Below are positions 38,097 through 47,033 of a stretch of 64,000 nucleotides of DNA, one piece after another. The notes under the pieces are model-generated. The model ran no database searches. It saw only the letters and a list, made by a program, of their open reading frames with translations, and had not been told where the DNA came from. Positions within the stretch are counted from its first letter, which is position 1. Each line of letters begins with the position of its first letter. This DNA comes from Clostridium felsineum DSM 794 (GTDB taxonomy: Bacteria; Bacillota; Clostridia; Clostridiales; Clostridiaceae), in the NCBI RefSeq assembly GCF_002006355.2, contig NZ_CP096980.1, positions 3,844,001 through 3,908,000 on the forward strand. The letters run 5' to 3'. A program made the translations under genes and the position numbers.

Positions 38097-38657
38097 TTAT
38101 AATTTAATAGCTTTACTACATACAGCATCAATTTTTCTAAGTACTTTCTCGTTCTTTGCTGCTGCTCCTCTTTCATTGGCAAAACCCATTCTTACAAGAC
38201 CACAGACATCAAATCCAAAGCTCTTTATAATACGCTTTATTGTTCTTGATGCACCACTAAACATAAGTAACGGGGCGCCTTGTGTCATTATAAGCATGCA
38301 CTTTTTATCAGTATATCTTTTTGTATATCTTCCTGGTTCTCCTCCAAGCATTGGGTACATACGATTTAACATAAGCCTGAAGCTTCCTGATGCATCATAC
38401 ATATATACTGGGCTACTAAAGATAACAAAATCACTTTCAATAATATCGTTAAGCAGGTCGTTCATATCATCTTTCCTTACGCACATTTCTTTCTTTCTGC
38501 AGGCAAAGCATCCCATACATGACTTAATATCCATATCTGTAAGGTAATATCTTTTTACTTCAGGATTTTTATCTGCAAAATTATTAATTGCACGTTCAAC
38601 TAAAACCTCACCATTTCCATTTTTTCTTGCACTCCCATATACTGCTACTATTTTCAT
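38097..38657 (-). CDS. NADPH-dependent FMN reductase / iron-sulfur flavoprotein-like
   Basis: 186 aa, flavodoxin-like fold: phosphate loop VYGSARKNGNGEVL, CMGCFACRKKEMC (about 47-59, as in the compact Cys motif of iron-sulfur flavoproteins), and VIFSSPVYMYDASGSFRLMLNR. It lies downstream of the CocE-type hydrolase and the broken gene on the same strand. Role unknown; general flavin redox. Confidence 0.85.
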   Translation of the reverse strand: MKIVAVYGSARKNGNGEVLVERAINNFADKNPEVKRYYLTDMDIKSCMGCFACRKKEMCVRKDDMNDLLNDIIESDFVIFSSPVYMYDASGSFRLMLNRMYPMLGGEPGRYTKRYTDKKCMLIMTQGAPLLMFSGASRTIKRIIKSFGFDVCGLVRMGFANERGAAAKNEKVLRKIDAVCSKAIKL

Positions 38658-38674
38658 ATAGTCAACTCCAATTT

Positions 38675-39308
38675 TTATATATTAATTAATTCAACTGTGG
38701 CATGACCAGTCACTTTTTTCCCCATATATGTTCCATTTACTTTACATGTTCCTTCATATTTGCTAAGTTTCTTAATTGAAGAATATATTTCCTGATTTTT
38801 TATAATTAGTTCTACGTCGAGCCTTGCATCAAAATCAGGTAAATCAAGATTCCAATGTATTGCATATGTCTGTCAAATCAAGTATAACCTTTATCAATAA
38901 TGTCATATATATTACCGTTCAATTTTTTATTGTACCAGCTGTCTTCATATACAGAGCTAAACACTGATGTATTAGCATACCAAGCATTTCAAATACAGAA
39001 GATTCTCTACTAAGAATAGAATAATCAATTACTGTTACAACTGTATCAATTTCGATATCTCTTTCTTTTACATATAAGTTCATTTTATCCCAATTTCCTG
39101 ACATATACCCTGTTGACATTTTTATATAAAACTCATTTTGACGCATTTCAACTTCTGAATTTCTACGTATATGATCTTTTAAAAAGTAAAAACCAGTTGT
39201 TTCACCTAAAATTGAAATACAAAAATGCCATTTAGTATCTCCAATTGGTTTTGGCATAACTTCATAATGCGAAACAAATAATTTAATACATGAATTGCTG
39301 ATTCGCAT
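38675..39308 (-). pseudogene. Frameshifted gene, possible lipocalin-like protein
   Basis: A 129-codon frame from 39308 (MRISNSCIKLFVSHYEVMPK...) ends prematurely at AGTIKN; reading continues in the next frame as KKLNGNIYDIIDKGYT, stop, then in a third frame as YAIHWNLDLPDFDARLDVEL and ends KVTGHATVELINI. Two frameshifts and one stop thus break one protein of about 200 aa. The beta-rich C-terminus resembles AttH/CrtC-type lipocalin-like proteins, but that is tentative. Confidence 0.7.
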
Positions 39309-39385
39309 TTATCTCTTCTTTTGTAATATTAACTTATAAAGTTTTTTAATTTATTTTCTGTCTTTCAAACAATTTCACAATCATA

Positions 39386-41551
39386 TTATTTATTTGGTAT
39401 TACCGAAATTTGCAAATATGATACATGCTCTGACCCTGAATATATTGTATTCAATGCACTTTTTTGATATGAGTTATTAAGTATATCAAGACCTGGTTCA
39501 ATATCCAATTGAAGCTTCCATCTTTTTTTAAGTCGTGCTGTAGTAGGCCATATTTCAACTTCACATTCTACAACTTCTCCTGGAGATAATAATTGACAGT
39601 CTTTTTCTAAATGAGTATGATATGGTCTATACATAGTTGACTTTTCAGTATCTAATTTTCTATGTGATACTTTAAGTGATCCTTCTGCCACTGGGGATGG
39701 CTTGCCTTTGGAACCTGGATAACATCCATCAAAGCTTAATGAATAAGGTACTTCTTTATCATTTTCATCTAAAACTCTTATACAACATTTAACTGCCATA
39801 TCACTAGATGTTGATGAGCACCAGATTTTTAGCTTTAAATATCCTGCTATAACCACAGCTTCTTTCATAGGTGCGGTTATAAATGTAACACCAGTATCAC
39901 CATCTGCTTTATAGCTGATTGAATTTTCAGAATCACAAGTATCCTCATTTAATGATAAATTAGAAACATCAAGATATAGCTTTTTATATTCTGTACTTGC
40001 AACCGGCCATTCTTCTTCATTCTGCCAGTAATAACTTTCGTTACCTGTTCTTATCATCATTTTAACTGCTGGCTGTTCCATAATGCTATTTTCCTTACCT
40101 TTTAACCAGTAATCAAAGAAATCCTTATGCTCTTTTAAAATCATTGGTGTATACATCCAGTAATGAATTCCGCTTTCTGAATTTATCATAAGCTTTTTAT
40201 CTTTAGATTTTGCATGAATAAATGCTTCACTTGACCCTCTTGTATGTATTCCAGGGTTTTCTATAGGCATTGAAGCATAAAAAGGAACATTTATTTTTTC
40301 AGGATCTGAACTAAAACATGGATATACTACATTCTTTGGATCATAAAATGGATGCTCTTTGTAAATACTTATAAAATCAACACCATTCCATTCTCCACAG
40401 CTATGCTTTGAAATAAAACCAAAAGTATTATAAAGACCTCCTCCACTATAAATAACATCTCTATAATAATCAAGGTCACCTGCAATTGGAATCATTGCTT
40501 TTAAGCTTGGTGGCTGAAGTGTAGAAACAGAATACATATTCATAGCATAATATGATGCGCCGTATAATCCTACCTTTCCATTAGACCATGGCTGTTTAGC
40601 TGACCATTCAATAGCATCATAATAATCTTCTGCTTCATGAAGGCTGAACTGTTCATGTAATCCTGGTGTATTACCTAAACCTCTTCCATCAACTCTTATA
40701 ACAACATATCCATCTGGAACCCAGTCCATTGTATTTGCTACTTCGAAATTTTCACTTACATGTTCAAGCATTGGATTATCAGTGCATCCGTCTGGTGGAA
40801 ATTTCACATTATCAGGAACCTTTTCTCCTGCCAAACCAATATGAAATTGTATAAATGGTGTTTCTTCTATAATACCTCTAAAATAATTATCTTCCATTTT
40901 TTCATGCTTTAAAAAATCTTCTTCATTAGCAATACATCCAAGCCAAAAGGCTTTTCCATATCCAGCATGACTCATTATAACAGGATATTTTCCTTTTGCT
41001 GATGGGATAAAAACATCAGCTAAAAGATAAGACCCATCTCTTGTTGGAATTTTTACATCTGTCATCTTTTTTATTCCATTTAAAGTTCTGCGTAAATGGT
41101 TTCTTGCCTGTGCTGCACTACGTAACTTCGTATCAAGTTCTTCAAATAGTGAAATTATTTCATTATCATATGTAAAATTATCTTCAGACTGATTAAAATT
41201 AATTTTATGTTTACCTATAATATTCTTCATTTTATCAGTAATTACTATTCCATTTTCAATGTGTTTAACCTTTCCAAGACTTTGAATAAATCTGGCCATA
41301 TTAGTAACCTTTTTATTTGTTATCTTTTTAGGATTTCCTCCTACTTCATAAATAAGATCTGCAGGAGTAATTAAGCCTTTTCCAATCGCAGATCCTAATA
41401 TAAGACTTCCAATTGAAAAAGTGACAGTTTCACCCATCTTATATGAAAATTCTCCATTTTCATTAGTTACTCCAGATATTGTAAGGGTTTCATAATTCAT
41501 TCCACATACATTATCACCAAATATACCTTTTAGTACTTTTGTATTATTCAA
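39386..41551 (-). CDS. CocE/NonD-type serine hydrolase (X-Pro dipeptidyl-peptidase family) with extra N-terminal domain
   Basis: 721 aa. Residues ~165-450 are the alpha/beta hydrolase: VIRVDGRGLGNTPG, nucleophile in GLYGASYYA (GxSY), SGIHYWMY containing the probable His; ~520-720 are the jelly-roll C domain of S15 hydrolases. Residues 1-100 (SGVTNENGEFSYKMGETVTFSIGSLILGSA, then ITPADLIYEVGG) resemble a repeat seen in secreted adhesin-like proteins, unusual here. No signal peptide. Divergent from tetR with a shared palindrome. Acts on an ester or amide; substrate unknown. Confidence 0.85.
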   Translation of the reverse strand: MNNTKVLKGIFGDNVCGMNYETLTISGVTNENGEFSYKMGETVTFSIGSLILGSAIGKGLITPADLIYEVGGNPKKITNKKVTNMARFIQSLGKVKHIENGIVITDKMKNIIGKHKINFNQSEDNFTYDNEIISLFEELDTKLRSAAQARNHLRRTLNGIKKMTDVKIPTRDGSYLLADVFIPSAKGKYPVIMSHAGYGKAFWLGCIANEEDFLKHEKMEDNYFRGIIEETPFIQFHIGLAGEKVPDNVKFPPDGCTDNPMLEHVSENFEVANTMDWVPDGYVVIRVDGRGLGNTPGLHEQFSLHEAEDYYDAIEWSAKQPWSNGKVGLYGASYYAMNMYSVSTLQPPSLKAMIPIAGDLDYYRDVIYSGGGLYNTFGFISKHSCGEWNGVDFISIYKEHPFYDPKNVVYPCFSSDPEKINVPFYASMPIENPGIHTRGSSEAFIHAKSKDKKLMINSESGIHYWMYTPMILKEHKDFFDYWLKGKENSIMEQPAVKMMIRTGNESYYWQNEEEWPVASTEYKKLYLDVSNLSLNEDTCDSENSISYKADGDTGVTFITAPMKEAVVIAGYLKLKIWCSSTSSDMAVKCCIRVLDENDKEVPYSLSFDGCYPGSKGKPSPVAEGSLKVSHRKLDTEKSTMYRPYHTHLEKDCQLLSPGEVVECEVEIWPTTARLKKRWKLQLDIEPGLDILNNSYQKSALNTIYSGSEHVSYLQISVIPNK

Positions 41552-41611
41552 TATAATTCACCTCTATAAAATATTCTGCTAATACAGAAAACTTTTTTCT
41601 CAAATTGTGAT

Positions 41612-41643
41612 TATTGTAGCATGATATTTTTTATGCTACAATA
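41612..41643. promoter_or_regulatory. TetR-type operator between hydrolase gene and tetR
   Basis: Perfect 11-bp inverted repeat TATTGTAGCAT / ATGCTACAATA with 10-nt spacer, upstream of both divergent genes. Same geometry (11-10-11) as the site at 35714-35745 but unrelated sequence. Confidence 0.78.
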
Positions 41644-41675
41644 GTTTCATAACTTATATAACAAAAGAGGTTAAT

Positions 41676-42242
41676 ATGTATCATATAAAAGAAGATAAAC
41701 GTTCAAAAAAATCTGCACAATTAATTACTGAAGGTCTTTTAAAATGTCTTAAAGTAAAAGAATTTTCAAAAATTACAATAACTGATATTCAAAAAAAGTC
41801 TTATGTTGGAAGGTCTACTTTTTACAGACTTTTTGATAATCTCTCAGATGTACTTTCATACCAGTGTGATAATATATTTGACAATATTTTAAAAAACACT
41901 AAAAAGCATCATACAAAATCAATAAAAAATATTTTCTTTTTCTTCACTGAATCATGGATGGAAAATGAATTATTACTTCAAACTATTGTATCTATAAACC
42001 GTTTCGATATACTTTATGAAGCCTATCGAAAAAGGGCTTATGATATTAAAGATTACTATTTAATAAATACCAATTTAGATGAATCAAAAATAGATTACCT
42101 TATTTCAATAGCAACAGCATCAATGGCTAGCATATTATCTATGTGGATACAGCATGGCAAAGTAGAAACAGTACAGGAAATATTTGAAAATATTAAGGTC
42201 ATATCCTCTATGTTCTATAAAACAATTTGTGAAATAAAATAA
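41676..42242 (+). CDS. TetR-family regulator
   Basis: 188 aa. HTH in residues ~10-55 (KSAQLITEGLLKCLKVKEFS, DIQKKSYVGRSTFYRLFDN); helical C-domain. RBS AAGAGG. Likely represses itself and the CocE-type hydrolase through the palindrome at 41612-41643. Confidence 0.87.
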   Translation: MYHIKEDKRSKKSAQLITEGLLKCLKVKEFSKITITDIQKKSYVGRSTFYRLFDNLSDVLSYQCDNIFDNILKNTKKHHTKSIKNIFFFFTESWMENELLLQTIVSINRFDILYEAYRKRAYDIKDYYLINTNLDESKIDYLISIATASMASILSMWIQHGKVETVQEIFENIKVISSMFYKTICEIK

Positions 42243-42260
42243 ACCTAAAAAGGCGTCGGT

Positions 42261-42316
42261 GGTGCGGATATTTTCTTAGACTAGCTAAACTGCAAATACA
42301 AGAAAATGTTTGCACC
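42261..42316. repeat. Imperfect inverted repeat, probable hairpin/terminator
   Basis: GGTGCGGATATTTTCTT and AAGAAAATGTTTGCACC pair at 14 of 17 positions with a 22-nt loop. It lies between tetR (+) and the Mrr gene (-) stops. More GC-rich than its surroundings; could be a bidirectional terminator or a mobile-element relic. Confidence 0.5.
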
Positions 42317-42358
42317 CCCTCAAGATTAATGGCGTAAGTTTTTATACACTATTTATTT

Positions 42359-44023
42359 TTAACTATTTAACCTATCCTTCGCTTCCTTTAAATCAATCCT
42401 TGCTTTATGTCCATGTTTCTCAAGTAAATATAAAAGATTAGCACCATTCATAAGAGTAAGTGGTTTACCATTAGCAAAATTATAAGCATCATTTCCATAA
42501 TTTGATGTAGTAACAAGTATACCTTTAGTAGCACCTTCATTCATTACAGTTCCATACAAATCTCTTACTGCTGATACTCCAACTACATTTGTATATCTTT
42601 TTGCTTGAATAACAATCTTGCCACCTCTAATAGGGTCTGGATCAAATGCCACTGCATCTACTCCACCGTCACGACTTGCCTGTGTTATTTTCACTTCTCC
42701 ACCATTGACATTAAATTCTTGTTCAAATATTTCTCTTATAAGATTCTCAAAATCTTGCCAATCAATTGCTGCTAAATTAACACTTTCGTCTAATTCACTA
42801 GTAACATTATATCCTTCTATAAATCTACTATCTTCACGGTTCATTGATACAAGCGGTGCAACTGGTGTAATATTAGCAAAAGTAGCATCAGAAATACCTT
42901 TTGCATTCTTAAACCAAGCTTTTGAATCAATAGCACTTAAATTTAATTCATTGAAATCCTGTTTTGATATATTTATAGTTAAAATATACGGCTCAATACT
43001 TTTACCTGTTGCCTTATCAATTGTACTTACTTTTCCATTAACAACCGCAGATTCTATAAAATCATGTTCTTTATCCGATTTAAAAATATAATTTAAATTC
43101 TGTAATACTATCTGATATATTACCATATCATATTTCTTTTTCATGTAAGATTCCGTCTGGAGAGATTCCTTAAATTCATTTCTTATTTTCACATAAGTAA
43201 CCTTTTTTAATTTAGGCAAATCATCTATTGTAGGTAGTAAAATATCAACTATAATCATTTTATTATCTTGATTATATTCTACTTCAACTTGCCTATCATA
43301 TTCGAAAGGCATTTTTATATTCTCTAAAACTAAAGAATAATATTTTTCAATTGCATGTGAATTGCCAGCTTTATACTCCTTAATAAATTTATCTACCTCA
43401 TCATTGTTTTTAGCTTGTAACTTCTTAAAATTTTCTTTACCTTTCTCCCATTTCTCAAGATTATCTTTATATGTTTTCACTTCTTCTGCATATTTATTTT
43501 CAATGCTTTTTTTATTAAATTCCCATATAGACCAATCATTTTTAAACTCTTGATTATTTTTATTATGAAACTCTTCTAACTTTTTCTTTGATAGTTTAAT
43601 TAAAAATGGCACCTTTGGATTATATTTCTCATCTGTTAACTTTGGTTCAAAAGGTATATTCAGTTGTTTAGGTTCCTCTGGTTTCTCAATTCGATATTCT
43701 GAAAAATTCTTCATACTTTTAATATCAAAAGGTTTTAAATTTAATGAATTCAATAATATTGAATCTAACTCCTTTTGAATTTTTTCAGCTTCATCTGTCA
43801 TTTTATTTGAATATGCTAAGCAATCTTCAACATTTTTTAATTTCTTTTCTTTTTCTGCTTTTTTATTTTCAGCTAAACATTTTTTTGACCATTGTTCATC
43901 GCATTGTGCTTCTAATACCTTAACTTTTTCATCTAACTCATATCTTGATTGTGCTTTTACAATTTTATATTTTTTAAGTCCATTATGTCTAATTTCTTTT
44001 TCATATAAAAATTTACTTGCCAT
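42359..44023 (-). CDS. Mrr-type restriction endonuclease with coiled-coil N-terminus
   Basis: 554 aa. The N-terminal ~250 residues are Lys/Glu-rich helices, largely coiled coil. C-terminal Mrr_cat PD-(D/E)xK nuclease (about 425-550): FENLIREIFEQEF, then GGVDAVAFDPDP and VIQAKRY supply the catalytic Asp and QxK. Type IV enzymes of this kind cut modified or foreign DNA. ATG after GGAGGAAACA; an in-frame ATG four codons earlier is ahead of that site. No methylase nearby, consistent with type IV. Confidence 0.85.
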   Translation of the reverse strand: MASKFLYEKEIRHNGLKKYKIVKAQSRYELDEKVKVLEAQCDEQWSKKCLAENKKAEKEKKLKNVEDCLAYSNKMTDEAEKIQKELDSILLNSLNLKPFDIKSMKNFSEYRIEKPEEPKQLNIPFEPKLTDEKYNPKVPFLIKLSKKKLEEFHNKNNQEFKNDWSIWEFNKKSIENKYAEEVKTYKDNLEKWEKGKENFKKLQAKNNDEVDKFIKEYKAGNSHAIEKYYSLVLENIKMPFEYDRQVEVEYNQDNKMIIVDILLPTIDDLPKLKKVTYVKIRNEFKESLQTESYMKKKYDMVIYQIVLQNLNYIFKSDKEHDFIESAVVNGKVSTIDKATGKSIEPYILTINISKQDFNELNLSAIDSKAWFKNAKGISDATFANITPVAPLVSMNREDSRFIEGYNVTSELDESVNLAAIDWQDFENLIREIFEQEFNVNGGEVKITQASRDGGVDAVAFDPDPIRGGKIVIQAKRYTNVVGVSAVRDLYGTVMNEGATKGILVTTSNYGNDAYNFANGKPLTLMNGANLLYLLEKHGHKARIDLKEAKDRLNS

Positions 44024-44249
44024 TGTTTCCTCCATGCTAAATTATTGTTTATTAATATTTACATTGTATATTTCAAATTAAATTATAACATAAATGGCAT
44101 ACAATTCTAATTTTCAGCATATTTCCTTAATTCAATATTTTACATAAACATGAGTTCCTGTATAAACTTCCACCTCCTTCGAGTTTATATTAATATTTCA
44201 ACCTCCTTATGCTAATACTAATTTAAATTAATTATAAAAGGTGGATATT

Positions 44250-44660
44250 ATGACCCCTATAGAAAGAGCTTACCTAGCTGGTATAATCGATGGTGAAGGC
44301 AGCATAATGTTAATAAAGTTCCATTGTAATCAATTTCATGCTCCCTGCGTTTCTATTGCTTCTACAACCTTAGAATTACTAACTTGGATAAAAAACACCA
44401 CAAATGCTGGTACTATAACAAAAAAGAAAAATTATAATAAAGAAAAGCATAAAGATTCATACGCTTACTACTTAAAATACGATGATGCTATCAATTTTTT
44501 AAAAGAAATATCTGATTATCTAATAATATCTTCTAAAAAACAAAGAGCTAAATTAATATTAGATAAATACAAAAGCGTGACTCCACGAAACGGAAAATAT
44601 TCTAAAGAAATGCTCAAAATGAAAAATGAATTCTATGAAGAGTTTATTAAAATAAAATAA
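44250..44660 (+). CDS. LAGLIDADG homing endonuclease, free-standing
   Basis: 136 aa. LAGLIDADG motif YLAGIIDGEGS at residues ~8-18; one motif, so it probably acts as a dimer. The rest (LTWIKNTTNAGTITKKK..., YYLKYDDAINFLKEI, LILDKYKS) follows the family. ATG at 44250 is preferred (AGGTGG 5 nt before) over the GTG at 44241. It is not inside the intron but just beyond the 3' exon of ssrA, convergent with it and sharing the terminator at 44668-44696. It may be the mobility factor for the ssrA intron. Confidence 0.85.
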   Translation: MTPIERAYLAGIIDGEGSIMLIKFHCNQFHAPCVSIASTTLELLTWIKNTTNAGTITKKKNYNKEKHKDSYAYYLKYDDAINFLKEISDYLIISSKKQRAKLILDKYKSVTPRNGKYSKEMLKMKNEFYEEFIKIK

Positions 44661-44667
44661 TAAAGGT

Positions 44668-44696
44668 AAAACCCACGACAAATTGTCGTGGGTTTT
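44668..44696. terminator. Bidirectional terminator of ssrA and the homing endonuclease gene
   Basis: Perfect 14-bp stem AAAACCCACGACAA / TTGTCGTGGGTTTT with T-rich flanks on both strands; four nt from the tmRNA CCA end and seven from the endonuclease stop. Confidence 0.9.
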
Positions 44697-44716
44697 TATT
44701 GGTGGAGGCGAGGGGA

Positions 44717-44990
44717 CATCTATTCCACTGTTTCCATTTTAAATTTAATGGGACTGACTATATCTTAAACTTCAATTGAAGCTTCCTGGCGTATTATAGA
44801 AGTATAATTTAGTTTTAACCTTCTATCCTAGTACTTCATATTCAACTTGAACTTAGAAGCCTATAAGTCGATACACGGCTGGTGAGTTTCCTCCCATACC
44901 ACTCGGTATTGCCGCCGTCTTTACGCTGCGGTTTCACCGATAAAGCCAGGTTATCACTTATAAATCACTCCATAAGGCGACTCTATTTGA
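44717..44990 (-). other. Group I intron in the ssrA T-loop
   Basis: 274 nt, no internal ORF. Predicted P1: exon CGAU plus intron UC pairs with internal guide GAGUCG around an AAAUA loop, giving the required U-G at the 5' splice site (exon ...CGAU). The intron ends in G (44717) before exon UCCCCU. Core motifs on the minus strand: ACCGCAGC (44925-44932, Q-like), GTGTATCGACTTATA (44862-44876, R-like) and AAGATATAGTC (44756-44766, the near-invariant S element). Size and motifs fit a small self-splicing intron. Confidence 0.9.
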
Positions 44991-45198
44991 ATCGAACCCC
45001 TGTCCGAAAATGGTTACATTCAAGCATCTCCGAGTGCAGTTCGTATTTTAACATTCCCTCCATGAAACGCCTACGAACAGGCTTTTCACTTCAGTAGCTT
45101 CATAAATTCCGTTCCTTACTCAAAGCTTTGTAAGGCTCGGGTCCCCGCTGTCGACGCCAGACTCTGAGTCGCGGGACTCTCAGGCTGACGTTAGCTGA

Positions 45199-45231
45199 CT
45201 AAGCAGCTAAAGCTAAATTATTTTCGTTATC
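45199..45231 (-). other. tmRNA tag reading frame
   Basis: GAT AAC GAA AAT AAT TTA GCT TTA GCT GCT TAG, encoding DNENNLALAA, the proteolysis tag appended to stalled peptides; ends in the usual LAA-type degron. Confidence 0.93.
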
Positions 45232-45363
45232 CTTTATTTTTAAGGCCTATAGTTTTTTAACGCGGGTCCACAGGTTCCCTCGACTCGCTTCCTAAACACA
45301 ACATCATCCCCGTCGAAACCAAAAGCGCCCCCATATTATAATGTTTAACTTTAAATTTAAGAG

Positions 45364-45428
45364 TTATACACAAATTTAAAATTAAAAGGCACAAAACTGT
45401 GAATAAACACAAAGTTTCATGTGGATAA
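45364..45428. promoter_or_regulatory. Cluster of three DnaA-box sequences upstream of ssrA
   Basis: TTATACACA (45364-45372, plus strand), TTATTCACA (45398-45406, minus) and TTATCCACA (45420-45428, minus) all match TTATNCACA within 65 bp. The surrounding 45333-45640 interval has no gene; it must also contain the ssrA promoter. Whether DnaA binds here is untested. Confidence 0.55.
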
Positions 45429-45595
45429 CGTTAACTTCTTGTTTTTAATTGTAATAAAAATTATATCACATTTAATTTTATTTGCAAGCATTAAACTATA
45501 AAATAATTTTTTTATTTAAGCTTACAACGTTTATTATGATACTCCAAAGCACAAACAATTTCAAGTATAATTTTTTTCATATAGTTACAATAAAT

Positions 45596-45634
45596 AGAGG
45601 ATGTATAATATCTCCTACAATATATACATCCTCT
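45596..45634 (-). terminator. Terminator of the lipase gene
   Basis: Perfect 12-bp stem AGAGGATGTATA / TATACATCCTCT with a 15-nt loop, starting 7 nt after the lipase stop codon. Confidence 0.8.
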
Positions 45635-45640
45635 ATCTAC

Positions 45641-46927
45641 TTATTTAGGTAAATCAGTTAGCATCTTTGCAATTGATGTATATTCATTTTTAAGGTCATT
45701 ATCGCATTTATATAGCCCTACCATTTGTATGTGATCTGTAGATGGTCTTACCCCAAGGTAATTCCATACGCCTTTTTCTGGTACTCCACTAAATGGCACT
45801 ATTTTATCGCTTGACCCTACATGAGGACCTTCAGCTGATATAATACTAACAAGTCCATCATTTTGCCACCAAGTCTTTGTAATAGGTACTTGTCCTTCAT
45901 TATTATTTATACATGAACCAATATACTTTGAGGATGATAAAAATAGCGGATTCATATTAGCGTCTGGAACTTGATACTTTGTTGATGAATCTTCATGAGT
46001 ATCCTGACAAGCTAATGAAAAATAGTATACATCTTTTTGAGCTGAAACCCAAGAATTAAAAGCCTTAGATCCTTCTGGCGTAAGATCCCATAAACTGAAA
46101 TCCTTTGTTTTATTCCATAAATTACTGCTATTAACCTTTTGTGTGTAATCTTTAAGAGATTCGCCTTTCTCTTTACGAAGTCCCCATTGATCTAATCTAT
46201 AGTCAAAACAAGGATTACTTGAATCCACAATACCTGCTTGAGCTCCAAGAGATGCTACAAATTGCTGAACATTTGGCAAGATTTCTGATAACTTATTAGC
46301 AGTTGGACTTCCATCATTAGGCGTACAGAGTGTTGTTACACTGCTTACCCATGAATGTCCACCTTTGAAAAGCTCAGAAATATTGCCTGATGGTGTTGCT
46401 GCCATTTCATCCTCACTTCCCTGCTCCAATAGCTGAGTCATAAGTCTTATAGTTTGTCCTCCCATGCTGTGCCCTATTAAATGTACTTTGTTTATACTTC
46501 CATCACTAGCTGCTTCTCCTAAAGACTTATAAACGCCAGGATAAGTTCTTCCATAACGCTCATGTCCATATTTTTTTGAATGTGCTTCACCATAGTCAAC
46601 AGTGCCACCTTTTAAATAAGCATACAGCTCACAGGCTCTGTCCCAATTACTAGTTATTGAACCTACTGTAGGTGTATACACTGTATAACCTTCATTGGTT
46701 AAATAATCTCTTAAGCTAGAAAAGCCTCCCCAATAATTAAGCCCAAATAATTCTGTATTTCCCCAACCAAGAAGTCCATGAACCATAACTATAGGGTAAT
46801 TATTGTTAGAAGTGCTTGCTGTTTTATAGTCTTTGGTGCTTGCTAAGGCATAACCTTGTGGATAAATAGCAAAAACCATAGTTAAACTTAATAAAATGAT
46901 ACCAACTTTTTTTCTCAATTTTCCCAT
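45641..46927 (-). CDS. Secreted triacylglycerol lipase (family I.5-like)
   Basis: 428 aa. Signal peptide at 1-29 (hydrophobic run, then ASTKDY). HG oxyanion segment PIVMVHGLLGWG (about 45-56), nucleophile in GHSMGGQ (about 153-159), catalytic Asp in NDGLVSI and His in TDHIQMVG near the C-terminus. The insert NELFGLNYWGG and the TPNDGSPTANKL stretch match Gram-positive thermoalkalophilic lipases, which carry a zinc site. Cleaves long-chain esters outside the cell. Monocistronic between ssrA and the CBM protein. Confidence 0.9.
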   Translation of the reverse strand: MGKLRKKVGIILLSLTMVFAIYPQGYALASTKDYKTASTSNNNYPIVMVHGLLGWGNTELFGLNYWGGFSSLRDYLTNEGYTVYTPTVGSITSNWDRACELYAYLKGGTVDYGEAHSKKYGHERYGRTYPGVYKSLGEAASDGSINKVHLIGHSMGGQTIRLMTQLLEQGSEDEMAATPSGNISELFKGGHSWVSSVTTLCTPNDGSPTANKLSEILPNVQQFVASLGAQAGIVDSSNPCFDYRLDQWGLRKEKGESLKDYTQKVNSSNLWNKTKDFSLWDLTPEGSKAFNSWVSAQKDVYYFSLACQDTHEDSSTKYQVPDANMNPLFLSSSKYIGSCINNNEGQVPITKTWWQNDGLVSIISAEGPHVGSSDKIVPFSGVPEKGVWNYLGVRPSTDHIQMVGLYKCDNDLKNEYTSIAKMLTDLPK

Positions 46928-47033
46928 AAAATATTCTCCTCTCTACATTTTTATAAAGTTTATATAAAAAAAACTATACATTATAGTAATTAAATTGTAA
47001 ATAAGTTAATTAATCGTAGAGAAGAGACACTAT

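Larger units (their letters stand above)
44700..45332 (-). ncRNA. ssrA: tmRNA gene interrupted by a group I intron
   Basis: 5' end GGGGGCG (45332 down) pairs with CGCCUCC before the encoded CCA (44700), forming the 7-bp acceptor stem with one G-U; the classic TTTGGTTTCGACGGGG follows the 5' stem. Tag frame at 45199-45231 encodes DNENNLALAA then TAG. The T-arm AGGGG-TTCGAT is cut off from T-CCCCT by 274 nt (44717-44990). Removing them restores the loop TTCGATT between AGGGG and CCCCT. The spliced RNA is about 359 nt, normal for tmRNA. Function: with SmpB (gene at 48.8 kb) it rescues stalled ribosomes. Confidence 0.95.

Noticed and set aside
42261..44660. ssrA-integrated genomic island
   Set aside because: No integrase and no second copy of the ssrA 3' end was found downstream, so an att-bounded island is not supported.
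44700..45332. Two-piece (permuted) tmRNA as explanation of the split
   Set aside because: 5' acceptor strand and 3' CCA end are in normal order, and the inserted segment has group I core motifs and exact exon boundaries.
45364..45428. Chromosomal origin of replication
   Set aside because: No dnaA, dnaN, AT-rich unwinding array or GC-skew evidence; only a DnaA-box cluster can be claimed.
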